DNA of 64,000 nucleotides from Aquibacillus koreensis (GCF_025154055.1 NZ_JAOALK010000049.1:1-64000), one strand, 5' to 3'; shown: positions 35,871 through 45,824, counted from the stretch's first letter. The notes: a model not told the origin generated them from the sequence alone. Numbers and translations: made by a program.

Positions 35871-36344
35871 TTAGTTAAAGAACTGATTCACTTTATTTTC
35901 ATTTTCTAACTGTTTTTGTACGTAACGTGTCAACTTTTCTTCATTAGTAAATTCACTTAATTCTTCCCCATACCAATCTTGTAGATTCTCTTTTGTTACT
36001 GTATATTCATCTTTTCCAAAATGAAATGTAGCATAGTCCACATTTTGCACTAAAACAAATAAAAATGTAGCATTGTATAATGCTGTATCTATGTAATCTT
36101 GTTCTGATCCTAGCAAATCATAATTTATGATTATGCCATATGGCTGTTCTTTTGTATTAAGTTCAAATCCTTCTACATGTTCGCCATTTCGCAATTGATT
36201 GGTAAGGTTTACTACTGCACTGTTATCGCCTATAAACGAATCTTTATACTGAAAGATATCTTCATTTGCATGCATTGTGCTGCATCCATTTAAAGAAAGC
36301 ATGATCAACAGTGAAAAGAACAAACATTTAATTTTCTGCCTCAT
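35871..36344 (-). CDS. DUF4825-type lipoprotein
   Basis: 157 residues with a lipoprotein signal peptide, lipobox SLNGC (cysteine 21). The mature part carries the DUF4825 pattern: DIFQYKDSFIGDNSAVVNLT near the N-terminus and GIIINYDLL later. The start overlaps the HAD gene by ATGA, so the two are coupled. Function unknown; anchored outside the membrane. Confidence 0.8.
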   Translation of the reverse strand: MRQKIKCLFFSLLIMLSLNGCSTMHANEDIFQYKDSFIGDNSAVVNLTNQLRNGEHVEGFELNTKEQPYGIIINYDLLGSEQDYIDTALYNATFLFVLVQNVDYATFHFGKDEYTVTKENLQDWYGEELSEFTNEEKLTRYVQKQLENENKVNQFFN

Positions 36345-37030
36345 TTGGAAACCCTCAATTTAACAATATTTAAAAGCTCTTTTAAATTATTGATTTCATA
36401 ATCGGGTTTAATAATTCCTTTTAATTCTCTGTTGTTTCTATTTACCCATACATTTTTAATCCCAATATTATTAGCACCAGCAATGTCACTAGATAATGAG
36501 TCCCCTACGTGAATGACCTCATTTGGATTCAATCCACTAATCATTAAAGCGTGTTCAAACATCTCTGAACCAGGCTTATATGATTTCACGTCCTCACTTG
36601 TAATTATGTCCTTAAACAACAACTGATGTAGATGAATAGCTTCTAAAATATCTGAACGGTCAATATTAGAGAGTATATAGACGGGAAGTGTATTTTGCTT
36701 TAGAAATTCGACTGCATCTTGAAAAATAGCTGGTGTCATCCAATGTCTAAACATCAGATTAACCAGTTTTGTTTCATCTAAGTTTGATTGAAAATATGAC
36801 AGTGTTCTTTTTATGGAAGTTTCTTCTAAGGTTCTTTGAGGTATGAAATTTTCACCATGACTTTCATTAAATAGAGTTGAAAGTTCTTTCCACCATACTC
36901 CCCCAATTTCTGATACTGTTGCATCCGTTTGCGAGTTTGCCTTTATTTGCTCACATATATTAGTTATAACTTTTTCATCTTCATGTACAACTGTTCCATA
37001 AAAGTCCAAAAATATAGCTTTAACAGACAT
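36341..37030 (-). CDS. HAD-superfamily hydrolase
   Basis: 229 residues with all four HAD motifs: I FLDFYGTVVHED (nucleophile Asp9; the second Asp is Tyr, as in many phosphoglycolate-phosphatase-like members), II YILSNIDRSD, III KSYKPGSEMF and IV HVGDSLSSDIAGANNIG. A helical cap lies between I and II. Likely a small-molecule phosphatase or dehalogenase-type enzyme; substrate unknown. ATGA overlap with the lipoprotein gene downstream. Confidence 0.9.
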   Translation of the reverse strand: MSVKAIFLDFYGTVVHEDEKVITNICEQIKANSQTDATVSEIGGVWWKELSTLFNESHGENFIPQRTLEETSIKRTLSYFQSNLDETKLVNLMFRHWMTPAIFQDAVEFLKQNTLPVYILSNIDRSDILEAIHLHQLLFKDIITSEDVKSYKPGSEMFEHALMISGLNPNEVIHVGDSLSSDIAGANNIGIKNVWVNRNNRELKGIIKPDYEINNLKELLNIVKLRVSK

Positions 37031-37230
37031 AGGAATCCTCCGACTTCTTTATATTATTTATTAACTAGGAAATAGAATGCACCCATAAAGATAGAATGTC
37101 TTAGATTTTCCAATAGGATCAGTTCCGAAGAATGCATATAGTTTATTAAAACCACACTTAAAAACAAGCAAACAAAATAAAAAATATAAATATATTTCCT
37201 AGAAACTTCACGAAATCCCCCTATCTTTGG

Positions 37231-37587
37231 TCATTCCATAATAATTTCGTCTGCTATTAGATGCATATGTTTCAAAGTAATAAACTGCCTACTTTCAAAC
37301 GAGACTGTCACAAGGTCTCCTTCATCAATAGCTTTCATAGGCAATTTTTCTCCTTCTAAGTTGCTAATAACAGTGTCTTCAGTCCATTCAATCGTACAAT
37401 AGTAACCTAAACCATCGGAACCACTAAAGCCACTATACTTAATAACGGGACAGTCTAATTGAAATGATTTCTTATTTGAATCTAAACCTACTACTATTCC
37501 ATCAAGTGTTTTAGTACTTATACCATTAAGAACAAAAATGATAAAAACAACTGTTGCAATCAATATGAACAGTAGTATTTTTTTCAT
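37231..37587 (-). CDS. Membrane-anchored small protein, unknown
   Basis: 118 residues from ATG 37587 (GGGTGGG 4-8 nt upstream); upstream in-frame ATGs lack SDs and would run into the kinase gene. An N-terminal hydrophobic segment (KILLFILIATVVFIIFVL) acts as signal or anchor. The outer part has two cysteines (LDCPVIKYSG and GYYCTIEW) that may form a disulfide. No family recognised. Confidence 0.65.
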   Translation of the reverse strand: MKKILLFILIATVVFIIFVLNGISTKTLDGIVVGLDSNKKSFQLDCPVIKYSGFSGSDGLGYYCTIEWTEDTVISNLEGEKLPMKAIDEGDLVTVSFESRQFITLKHMHLIADEIIME

Positions 37588-37610
37588 TATTCCCACCCTT
37601 TTGTTAAGCA

Positions 37611-38162
37611 TTATTTTAATCCCATTGACTTTAAACCCATACAAATCTCATCTACAATCTCAGAGACTGATAAAGTACCATCCACTATAATGTCAGAGTT
37701 TGGTTTAATGGTATTACGCATTTCAATATACCCCCTTCTTCCACGTAAAAGGTAATTGTCCAAATCATTTAATATAGTAGTGTTAGAGCTATTTTTATAA
37801 TCTCTCATCAATCGACGTGCCATTGCAACATCTAATGGGGTATCTATGAAAATAGTAGCATTAATCCATTTGCTAGTCTTAACATGCTTATCGGCAAACG
37901 GATAATCGAGAAGAATAAAAGTATAGCATTTTGAAATGATTTGCTTCAGATCATGTATCAAAGGATCCAAGTTCCACTCATTATAATCTGCCCCTCGATC
38001 CACCCAATCAATAATATCAACCGGACCTTCAAAATCATAGTCATCGAAAAATAGGTTTGTAGAATTAGATAATCTATCACTTAATGCTTTGGTTATGGTT
38101 GTTTTACCGCCACCTGATACACCTGATATTGCGATGACGAAAGGTGATGTAAAAAAAGTCAT
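37611..38162 (-). CDS. P-loop kinase, uridine kinase-like
   Basis: 183 residues. Walker A is AISGVSGGGKTT at about 10-21; a DDYDFEG segment follows where uridine and phosphoribulokinase families have their acidic pair; LLDYPF is the Walker B-like strand; the lid is around MARRLMRDYK. This is a small phosphotransferase of the nucleoside/sugar kinase group. The substrate cannot be named. Confidence 0.82.
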   Translation of the reverse strand: MTFFTSPFVIAISGVSGGGKTTITKALSDRLSNSTNLFFDDYDFEGPVDIIDWVDRGADYNEWNLDPLIHDLKQIISKCYTFILLDYPFADKHVKTSKWINATIFIDTPLDVAMARRLMRDYKNSSNTTILNDLDNYLLRGRRGYIEMRNTIKPNSDIIVDGTLSVSEIVDEICMGLKSMGLK

Positions 38163-38205
38163 AATATTTCTCCTTGTCTATTAAAAATCTACTTTTCTGT
38201 GCCTA

Positions 38206-38694
38206 CTATTCATCATAATTAAGTGGTTGAAAATAAGTGTCTTTAAAAAACAGCTTTTGAAACATAAAATCCGGATAAGGCAAAGCTAATTTCGGTTTAT
38301 TTTCTTCACTAAAGAAACGTAGCTCAACTGATTCACCATCCATAGATTCTAGTCCTCCACTTACTATCTCACAATTGAAAACCAAGATAGTATATTCAAC
38401 ATGGTCACCATTAGGATAGATAAAGCGGAATTCCTCTCCGCCAAGGACACTTAATATTTTTGTAGGGTTAACAAATAGTCCCGTCTCTTCCCATACTTCT
38501 CGAACAATTGCTTGAGCAGCTGTTTCACCAGGTTCAATTGCTCCTGCTGGTAAACTCCAATATTGACTATCGCGAGGGTGTTGAAACAATATTTCGTCGT
38601 TGCTATTTCTTATAATTGCTGCAACACTTGGTATCAATAATAGCTCTGATCCAATTTTTTCTCGAAGCCCTTTGTAATAATCAGATATCGGCAC
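38206..38694 (-). CDS. NUDIX hydrolase
   Basis: 162 residues, GTG start with AAAGGAGGA about 11 nt upstream. The complete NUDIX box lies around residues 51-73 (AGAIEPGETAAQAIVREVWE, then ETG). A 30-residue N-terminal extension (ISDYYKGLREKIGSELLLIP) is typical of a subgroup seen in Firmicutes next to small kinases and acetyltransferases. Substrate unknown. It precedes the uridine kinase-like gene on the same strand, spacing 43 nt. Confidence 0.88.
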   Translation of the reverse strand: MPISDYYKGLREKIGSELLLIPSVAAIIRNSNDEILFQHPRDSQYWSLPAGAIEPGETAAQAIVREVWEETGLFVNPTKILSVLGGEEFRFIYPNGDHVEYTILVFNCEIVSGGLESMDGESVELRFFSEENKPKLALPYPDFMFQKLFFKDTYFQPLNYDE

Positions 38695-38876
38695 GTTTTA
38701 ACTAATCCTCCTTTAAGTGATACTTTCTTTTCCCAACACTTATCTGCCCTCTTTATTGCAAAGATACGTCACGATATGGAGAAAAGCACCAACTATAGTT
38801 TAACATTATTTTCCTTTTAATTGAGATAAAATAAAAAACATTCCTTCATTTCATAAACTACACTTAAATCATAGAC

Positions 38877-39026
38877 TTAGGTATGTACACACAATAAGAT
38901 CCACTTTCGATAATCTCCAGGACAGCTTCTAGAACGAGAACCTCCGCAAACAAACCGATAATCGCAGAAACCACACTTCCCTTTATCTAAGTCTGAATTC
39001 CGTGGATTGACTAAGGCTCTTTTATA
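38877..39026 (-). pseudogene. SPASM-domain tail of a lost radical SAM protein (NirJ/AhbD-like)
   Basis: The frame ending at TAA 38877 reads ALVNPRNSDLDKGKCGFCDY followed by RFVCGGSRSRSCPGDY. This is the cysteine pattern C-x2-C-x5-C with GGSR, typical of the auxiliary 4Fe-4S cluster in SPASM radical SAM enzymes, closest in look to the NirJ/AhbD (TIGR04053-like) heme d1/heme group. There is no radical SAM CxxxCxxC part upstream, so only the C-terminal end survives. Confidence 0.6.
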
Positions 39027-39144
39027 AATTGTTATTAAATTGCAATATTTCAACACTAAAACAGGTACATGCGTCTATTATAATAAGATAAAGAAGCATT
39101 ATTACACCTATTTGTGAAATGATTAACAAAAAGGGGAGAATCAC

Positions 39145-41115
39145 TTGAAATTTCCAAATATTTTTAAAAAAGGTGACATCGGCACTGTTAGCTTAAAAAA
39201 CAGAGTTGTACTGCCAGGTATGGGGACGGGACTTGCAGGTCCTAATGGGGAAATGACCGAAGCACTCATTCATTATTACAAAGAGAGAGCAAAGGGCGGC
39301 GTTGGTTTAATTGTCACAGAGTTTACCGCGATTGACTACGATCTTGGAAAAGGAACCTTCAAGCAACTTCGTATTGATGATGATGAATATATCACAGGAT
39401 TTCAACGCCTAGCGCACGTCATACATACTTATGGTGCGAAACTATTTGTTCAGTTACATCATGCCGGAAGAGAATCCAACTCTGCATTACTTGATGGGAA
39501 ACAGATCATAGCTCCAAGTGCCATTACTTGTGATGCAATTGGAGAACAACCAAGGCAATTATTGACAAACGAAGTAAAGGAAATCATACAGAAGTTTATA
39601 TCGGGAGCTATTCGTAGTTGGCGAGCTGGTGCAGATGGGGTTGAACTTCACGGTGCACACGGTTATTTGATCAGTCAGTTTCTAAACCCAACTACGAATA
39701 TTCGTACAGATCAATATGGCGGTAATTTTAGAAATCGAATGCGATTTGTAGAAGAGATTATACAAGGCATAAAGCAAGCATGTGGCATCGATTTCCCCGT
39801 TAGCATCCGCCTAAGCATTGATGAATTTGATGATGGTGGGTTAGATGTGGAACAAAGTAAAAGGATATGCCGCTACTTGGAAAAGGTTGGCGTCGACGCA
39901 ATTCATGCGAGTGCGGGTAACTACAATTCTATGGACAAAGTCATTGAGTCGCCGTTGTTTGAACAAGGTTGGCGTGTCTATCTAGCCGAATTAATAAGAA
40001 AAGAAGTCAACATTCCAGTCATCGCGGTTGGAAATATTAGAGAACCAAAATATGTAGATACCATTATAGCAGACGGTAAAGCTGATTTTGTAGCAATAGG
40101 CCGCGGACACCTTGCAGATCCTGCATGGTGTAATAAAGCCTTGCATGGACGTGAAAAAGAAATTAGAATGTGTATTTCCTGTTTGCATTGTGTGTACACA
40201 AAAATAGGACATATAGAGTGCTCCGTAAATGTGCGAGCTGGACGAGAATTGGAGTTTGATGATTTCCATGCAATTAAAGAAAAACAACGCATCGTAATTG
40301 TTGGGGGCGGTCCTGGAGGTATGGAGGCCGCAAGAGTATTAGCAAATAGAGGCTATGACGTTACCCTTTTTGAGAAAACAAATAAGCTTGGAGGGCAATT
40401 ACATTTAGTATCCGACCCCACTTATAAACAAAAAATGGATTGGTACATTGATTATCTTTCAAATGAGATGGAACGATTAGATATAGATATGCGATTACAA
40501 ACGGAAGCAAGTGTAGATAAAATACTAGCGCTAAGTCCGTATGCTATCATTTTGGCAACAGGAGCTACCCCACTTGTTCCAAGTATTAAAGGTAATGATT
40601 GTCCACATGTATATACGTACGAAGATGTGAAACTAGATCGTGTAACGTTTAAGCATAATCGCGTCGTTATTTTGGGTAGCGGAATGGTGTGTCAAAGTAC
40701 GGCGCGTAGACTTGCTGAACAAGCAAATGATGTAACATGGATTGAAATCCCAACTAAATCAAGTAAGAAAATAAGTCCGGAGGTCCGATTACGATTAATC
40801 AAACGTTTGAAAGAAATCCATGTGAAGGTAGTTACAAATCACAACGTAAACGAAATTCAAAGTCGTTGTATTACCGTAGAGGATATAGAAACCGGAGAAA
40901 AAACAAAGATAGATACAGAATATGTAGTTGTTGCCATGGGAGTAAAAGCCTATAATCCATTAGAACAACAATTGCGTCAAAGAGTGGATCAAGTGTATGT
41001 TATTGGAGATGCTGCTGGTCATGCCTCTCTTGCTGATGCTACGCATGAAGGATTTTGTATTGCATATAATTTAGGGATAAAGCATAAAGAAAAACAAAAT
41101 ACAATCTCAATATAG
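39145..41115 (+). CDS. NADH:flavin oxidoreductase, 2,4-dienoyl-CoA reductase type (FMN, FAD, 4Fe-4S)
   Basis: 656 residues, TTG start with GGGGAG 6 nt upstream. Residues 1-330 form an old-yellow-enzyme TIM barrel (PGMGTGLAGPNGEMTEALIH, then GADGVELHGAHGYLISQFLN). The cysteine cluster CISCLHCVYTKIGHIEC binds 4Fe-4S. Residues 380-650 are FAD/NAD(P)-binding: VIVGGGPGGMEAARVLANRG, then a second Rossmann fold VILGSGMVC and the C-terminal VYVIGDAAG. This is the FadH/BaiCD architecture that reduces enoyl or enone double bonds. Neighbours give no pathway. Confidence 0.92.
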   Translation: MKFPNIFKKGDIGTVSLKNRVVLPGMGTGLAGPNGEMTEALIHYYKERAKGGVGLIVTEFTAIDYDLGKGTFKQLRIDDDEYITGFQRLAHVIHTYGAKLFVQLHHAGRESNSALLDGKQIIAPSAITCDAIGEQPRQLLTNEVKEIIQKFISGAIRSWRAGADGVELHGAHGYLISQFLNPTTNIRTDQYGGNFRNRMRFVEEIIQGIKQACGIDFPVSIRLSIDEFDDGGLDVEQSKRICRYLEKVGVDAIHASAGNYNSMDKVIESPLFEQGWRVYLAELIRKEVNIPVIAVGNIREPKYVDTIIADGKADFVAIGRGHLADPAWCNKALHGREKEIRMCISCLHCVYTKIGHIECSVNVRAGRELEFDDFHAIKEKQRIVIVGGGPGGMEAARVLANRGYDVTLFEKTNKLGGQLHLVSDPTYKQKMDWYIDYLSNEMERLDIDMRLQTEASVDKILALSPYAIILATGATPLVPSIKGNDCPHVYTYEDVKLDRVTFKHNRVVILGSGMVCQSTARRLAEQANDVTWIEIPTKSSKKISPEVRLRLIKRLKEIHVKVVTNHNVNEIQSRCITVEDIETGEKTKIDTEYVVVAMGVKAYNPLEQQLRQRVDQVYVIGDAAGHASLADATHEGFCIAYNLGIKHKEKQNTISI

Positions 41116-41122
41116 TAAAAAT

Positions 41123-41155
41123 AAACCGTAGATTCTATATTAGAATTTACGGTTT
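41123..41155. terminator. Bidirectional terminator between convergent genes
   Basis: AAACCGTA / TACGGTTT outer stem with ATTCTA / TAGAAT inner stem; the plus strand continues with TTTTTAAC. It also covers the stop of the minus-strand hydrolase. Confidence 0.8.
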
Positions 41156-41916
41156 TTAACTTCTGATTTAATAAAATTTTCAAGAATATGATTGAATGCT
41201 TGCCACTTTTTTGTTGGAATCTGATGAAACTCATTTTTTATAAAAGCAAGTTTGCTTTGTTTACATTGCTTATAAAAAATTTTGTGCTTGTGAATCCAAT
41301 AAGCATTTTTTCCATAAACTGATAGTACAGGCATCTGTAGCTGCATTAATTTTTCAGAGCAATCATATTGATATGTTTCTTCATAGAACCTTATCCAATG
41401 ATTGACATTCGTAAGCTTCATTGCCTCGTACAATATCTCTCTATACCCTTGATCCCTAGCATGACTTTTGGCTAATATTTTTGCAAGTAAGTCTGGAGAT
41501 GCTTTTAACACTCTAACTCCTATATTGTACATCATCCGTAAACCAACAGTGTCTACCTTTGGGTATCCCCCAGATAATATAAGTGCTTCCGTGTTTAACG
41601 GATACCGCAGTGCGTACTCTTGCGCAATCATTCCCCCTGCTGAGTATCCGCATATAATTACCTTTTCTAAATTATTGACCCTAAGTATAGCATTAATCTC
41701 TTTTATATATTGATTAAAGATGGAATCGTTTAAAAACGATTTTGACCAGCCATGACCAGAGAAATCTGGAAGGATTATTTGATATTTGCTTGATAAAACC
41801 CTTTGATAATCGAACACTCTTCTACCAAGACCAGGAGGATGAATGAAAAGGATCGGTGTACCTTCTCCTATCTTTTCGTAGTAGACGATACCATTCTCAA
41901 GTGTCACACTTCTCAA
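41140..41916 (-). CDS. Alpha/beta-hydrolase
   Basis: About 258 residues from TTG 41916 (GGGAGGAG 7 nt upstream); the ATG at 41937 is immediately after the stop of the upstream gene and has no SD. Oxyanion region HPPGLGRRVF, nucleophile elbow ICGYSAGGMIAQE (Ser), catalytic His near NEFHQIPTKKW. The lid region is helical. It is directly downstream of the Rieske oxidoreductase and so co-transcribed with it; substrate unknown. Confidence 0.88.
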   Translation of the reverse strand: MRSVTLENGIVYYEKIGEGTPILFIHPPGLGRRVFDYQRVLSSKYQIILPDFSGHGWSKSFLNDSIFNQYIKEINAILRVNNLEKVIICGYSAGGMIAQEYALRYPLNTEALILSGGYPKVDTVGLRMMYNIGVRVLKASPDLLAKILAKSHARDQGYREILYEAMKLTNVNHWIRFYEETYQYDCSEKLMQLQMPVLSVYGKNAYWIHKHKIFYKQCKQSKLAFIKNEFHQIPTKKWQAFNHILENFIKSEVKNRKF

Positions 41917-41937
41917 AAAATCACTCCTCCCTTTCAT

Positions 41938-43467
41938 CTATTTCTGTTTGTATCGTTTTAATGGTTGTTGTGCAGGTCCTTCCAATACTTCACCAGTAAT
42001 TGAAAACCTAGAGCCATGACATGGACAATCCCATGATCGCTCACCATCATTCCAATTTACTTCACACCCCATATGTGTACAAGTTGTATCAACAACATGA
42101 ACTTCCCCACTTTTTTCTCGATATACTCCAGCCCTCTTACCGTTTATACGTATCACTTTAGCTTCATCTTCCTTCACATCATCTATACTGGCTGACGTAA
42201 ATTCTAATTTGCCTTGGACCATATGTTTTGCCACGTCAGCATTTATTTCCATGAATTTTTTTAAATCAGGATCCGCATGAAATCGCGACGGAGCATATAG
42301 TTCTGCATATTTATTTTCTTTATTACTAATTAGATCAGTTATTAGTTTTGCAGCTACTGTACTACTTGTCATTCCCCATTTATTAAATCCAGTTGCGATA
42401 AGTACTTCTGGTTGATCTTCGGTTACTTTGCCAATATAGGGTACTTTGTCTAGTGTCGTAAGGTCTTGAGCAGACCAACGGTAAACGTACTCTTTAATTC
42501 CAAATGTTTGGTCTGCAAAGGTTTCGAGTGCATCATAATGCTCCGTTGTTGGCTTACCTTGCCCCGTTTTATGATGTTCTCCACCTATTAACCATAACTC
42601 TTCCCCATCCGTGGTTGTAGAACGAATAGATCTTGTTGGTTTCTCAGCATTGATATACATGCCACCAGGATACTTTTTATCCGTTTTGACAGCTACAATA
42701 TAAGAACGATGCGGATACATGCGAGAAAAATAAAAACCTTGACCACCATAGAAAGGAAAATGGGATGCTGCTACAACATAATTACAAGTTACTCTATGAC
42801 CATCTAACGTTAATATATTAGGATGATCTCCATTCTCTACATCTGTTGCCGTTGTATTCTCATAAATCCGACCGCCGTTTTCTTTTATGAACTGTACAAG
42901 TGAGACTAAGTATTTAAGTGGATGAAACTGTGCTTGATCTTTCATGATAATAGCTGATTTAATCGGTATATCAAATGGTATCTCATCCACGATTTCCCCA
43001 TTAATTCCCAATTTTTCGTATGCTTTTAATTCATTAGAGATTTTACTTACATACTTATCATCATTCGTGTAAACATAAGCATCCTCAACGGAAAAATCAC
43101 AATCTATATTATGCTCATCTATCGTATTCTGAATAAACTGTTTTGCTTCTTCGTTTGCGTCATAGTAAAGCTTTGCTTTATCTTCCCCAAGGTGTTGAAT
43201 CAACTCGTCATAAATTAATCCATGCTGGGCTGAAATTTTTGCGGTTGTGTGGCCAGTTGTTCCGTTAAATAATTTCCCAGCTTCTAGTAGAGCAACCTTA
43301 TAACCTTGTTTCGTTAATAAATAAGCTGTAGTGATCCCAGCAATTCCACCGCCTACAATCCCAATATCTATATGAATGCTTTTATCTAGTTTAGGAAACG
43401 TAGGAAATTTTACAGATTCTCTCCAATAGGGTTCTGGGAATTGTGGCACTTGATAATGTTTAGACAT
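41938..43467 (-). CDS. FAD-dependent oxidoreductase with C-terminal Rieske domain
   Basis: 509 residues. The N-terminal DAO-type FAD domain has the dinucleotide fold IGIVGGGIAGITTAYLLTKQ. The C-terminal 80 residues are a Rieske [2Fe-2S] ferredoxin with CTHMGCEVNW and CPCHGSRFSITGEVLEGPA, giving the Cys-His/Cys-His ligand pairs. Bacillus YhfW has the same architecture. It probably oxidises an amine or amino acid and passes electrons to the Rieske centre. The alpha/beta-hydrolase gene follows without a gap. Confidence 0.9.
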   Translation of the reverse strand: MSKHYQVPQFPEPYWRESVKFPTFPKLDKSIHIDIGIVGGGIAGITTAYLLTKQGYKVALLEAGKLFNGTTGHTTAKISAQHGLIYDELIQHLGEDKAKLYYDANEEAKQFIQNTIDEHNIDCDFSVEDAYVYTNDDKYVSKISNELKAYEKLGINGEIVDEIPFDIPIKSAIIMKDQAQFHPLKYLVSLVQFIKENGGRIYENTTATDVENGDHPNILTLDGHRVTCNYVVAASHFPFYGGQGFYFSRMYPHRSYIVAVKTDKKYPGGMYINAEKPTRSIRSTTTDGEELWLIGGEHHKTGQGKPTTEHYDALETFADQTFGIKEYVYRWSAQDLTTLDKVPYIGKVTEDQPEVLIATGFNKWGMTSSTVAAKLITDLISNKENKYAELYAPSRFHADPDLKKFMEINADVAKHMVQGKLEFTSASIDDVKEDEAKVIRINGKRAGVYREKSGEVHVVDTTCTHMGCEVNWNDGERSWDCPCHGSRFSITGEVLEGPAQQPLKRYKQK

Positions 43468-43632
43468 GATCTTCCTCCTGCGAAAATGTTAGTCATTTTT
43501 CCTATGTTTCGCAGAATATCTAAATTCATGTATGAACAAAGATATTTACATAAATAATCAATAAACTATCATCCAATAACATTCAGTACTAGAAAAATCC
43601 CCTTTACTAGTTAAAGTAAAGAGGACTTATTA

Positions 43633-44862
43633 TTATTTGCTTTTTCTCATCATATCGTAGTATCGTACTGGTTGGTCTACTTTTACCTTTGTGATCATCA
43701 TTGGATGTTTTGCTATATCCATTTTTTCTCCGTGTTCATTCCAAATTTCTTTAATCGTTTGTTTAAAATGATAAAAGTTTGGTCCGAAAAATTCTATCTC
43801 ATCTCCTACTTTAAACGAGTTTCGTTGTTGAATCGTAGCAATTTGTGTTGCTTCATCATATTCAAGAACAAGACCCGCAAAATCATATTTCGTAATACGA
43901 TCAGGTTTCCCGAATAACTGATCTTTTTCTGTAGGTTCGTTATAATAAAATGCAGTAGTCAACGAGCGTTGTGCTGCTTTCCAAATCTCATCTACCCACT
44001 CGGGATCTAACTGATAGTTAGCAGGATCTTCGAAATAAGTATCAATGATCTTTCTATACACATTCACGACTGTTGCTACATAATGAATACTTTTCATTCT
44101 ACCTTCGATTTTCAAACTATCTACACCTGCATGAATTAAATCAGGCAAGTGCTCAACCATGCTTAAATCTTTGGAACTCATAGTGTAGGCTTCATCTGCT
44201 CTATCTGATATACTTACAGATCCATCTGTCCCATCTTCAAATAAATCATAATTCCATCTGCATGACTGTGCACAGCCACCGCGATTTGCATCTCGCGCAG
44301 TCATATGATTGGAAAGCACACATCTTCCAGAATAAGAAATACACATTGCGCCATGAACAAATGCTTCAATTTCAATGTCTACTTTTTCTTTCATTTCTTT
44401 AATCTCTTCTAGGGATACTTCTCTTGCTAACACAACTCGAGGAATCCCTTGGTTTTTCCAAAACTGAACAGTTCTCCAGTTCGCAATCGATGCTTGTGTA
44501 CTTATATGAACTTCCAAATTAGGAGCAGATTCCCTACATGCTGAGATTAAGGCAGGATCTGCCACAATAACTGCGGCAATCCCAATGTCATATAGCTTCT
44601 TAAAATATTCATGTGCGCCTTCTAAGTTTTCGTTGTGTGCAATAATGTTTGCAGCAACATAGACTTTGGCACCGTATTTATTAGCGAATGCTACCCCTTC
44701 TTCCATATCTTCAAAGGAGAAATTACCTGCCTTCGCTCGTAATCCAAACTGTTTTCCACCGATATAAACGGCATCTGCACCATAGTGTATTGCAAATTTT
44801 AATTTTTCTAGGTTTCCTGCCGGTGCTAATAATTCTGGCTTCTTTCCAATAGTCATTCCCAT
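43633..44862 (-). CDS. yrrO: U32-family tRNA hydroxylation protein (YrrO/TrhP2-like)
   Basis: 409 residues with AGAGGTG before ATG. Barrel start PELLAPAGNLEKLKFAIHYG; the U32 signature is in EAFVHGAMCISYSGRCVLSN, and the four cysteines (CISYSGRC and GGCAQSC) are the expected Fe-S ligands. In B. subtilis YrrN and YrrO are needed for prephenate-dependent 5-hydroxyuridine at tRNA position 34. The name peptidase U32 is historical. It is 15 nt downstream of the yrrN-like gene, same operon. Confidence 0.88.
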   Translation of the reverse strand: MGMTIGKKPELLAPAGNLEKLKFAIHYGADAVYIGGKQFGLRAKAGNFSFEDMEEGVAFANKYGAKVYVAANIIAHNENLEGAHEYFKKLYDIGIAAVIVADPALISACRESAPNLEVHISTQASIANWRTVQFWKNQGIPRVVLAREVSLEEIKEMKEKVDIEIEAFVHGAMCISYSGRCVLSNHMTARDANRGGCAQSCRWNYDLFEDGTDGSVSISDRADEAYTMSSKDLSMVEHLPDLIHAGVDSLKIEGRMKSIHYVATVVNVYRKIIDTYFEDPANYQLDPEWVDEIWKAAQRSLTTAFYYNEPTEKDQLFGKPDRITKYDFAGLVLEYDEATQIATIQQRNSFKVGDEIEFFGPNFYHFKQTIKEIWNEHGEKMDIAKHPMMITKVKVDQPVRYYDMMRKSK

Positions 44863-44876
44863 CGTAACACCTCTAT

Positions 44877-45824
44877 TTAGTAGATCTGTTCTTTAAAATA
44901 AAAACCTGTTCCAAGTTTACGTTCTTCACTCTTAATTGCACCTAAGCTTTCTCTCACTCTATTTAAGAACTGGAAACTTTTATATTGATATAAATCGCTC
45001 ATACATAAATCAATCGCTTCTCGATACAGTTTAACAATTGCTTCATTGTAGCTTCTTGACTGAAGTATTCCGTTTATTCGCAAACTATCAATCCGCTTAT
45101 CAATAAGTGGTTCTAGGTGCTCAATCATACATAAGTCTTCGTTACTCATAATATGAGTGCCATTAAAATCTTCAAACACCGGGTAATTTGTATCTTCTTT
45201 TTTCGGTTCCTTCAAATGAAGTTTCTTATCTCGATCATACTTTTCTTGGTTGTTTACATCCTCAATATGATGATAATAATTCGATACGAGCTTTCGTTTT
45301 GATTGAAAAATACAAGTCATACCATGAATTTGTATCTCTATTGGTAGCTCTAATTCTTGCTTTATTTCAAAAATGGCATCTAAAGCTAACTCGTTCGACA
45401 GAATCGCTCTTTGAATACCTTGCTTTTGCCAAAACTTTAATGTCTCAAAATTCGTAGATAATGTTTCTGGATTCCAAAAAACAGGAATGAACTTCCCCAT
45501 TTCATCTAGGATTGGAAATACAGATGGGTCTCCACAAACAATTCCATCTACTTTCAGTTCTACTAACCTTTCAAAGTAATGCGGCAAATCGATTAAATCC
45601 TGATTATGAAAAATTGCATTTGTTACTACATAGATCTTTTTATTTAAACCATGTAAAAAAAGAACAGCTTGTTCGATATCTTCTAACCCAAAGTCACCTG
45701 TAACTCTTAGGCCATATTTCTGATGACCGACAAGAATCGCATCAGCACCTGCTTCTGCTAGCACTTTAACTTCCTTTAAATCTCTTGCTGTTGCCACTAA
45801 TTCTGGACGATAAGATGTATTCAT
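44877..45824 (-). CDS. yrrN: U32-family partner protein (YrrN/TrhP1-like)
   Basis: 315 residues. It has the same barrel as its neighbour (RPELVATARDLKEVKVLAEA, then QIHGMTCIFQSKRKLVSNYY) but lacks the full cysteine set, as YrrN does relative to YrrO. It likely works as a heteromer with the next gene in wobble uridine hydroxylation. In B. subtilis the pair lies near yrrM and udk; here those genes are not adjacent. Confidence 0.85.
   Translation of the reverse strand: MNTSYRPELVATARDLKEVKVLAEAGADAILVGHQKYGLRVTGDFGLEDIEQAVLFLHGLNKKIYVVTNAIFHNQDLIDLPHYFERLVELKVDGIVCGDPSVFPILDEMGKFIPVFWNPETLSTNFETLKFWQKQGIQRAILSNELALDAIFEIKQELELPIEIQIHGMTCIFQSKRKLVSNYYHHIEDVNNQEKYDRDKKLHLKEPKKEDTNYPVFEDFNGTHIMSNEDLCMIEHLEPLIDKRIDSLRINGILQSRSYNEAIVKLYREAIDLCMSDLYQYKSFQFLNRVRESLGAIKSEERKLGTGFYFKEQIY

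Noticed and set aside
43633-45824. Secreted collagenase-type peptidases
   Set aside because: Older U32 peptidase naming; cysteine pattern and pairing match the YrrN/YrrO tRNA hydroxylation proteins.
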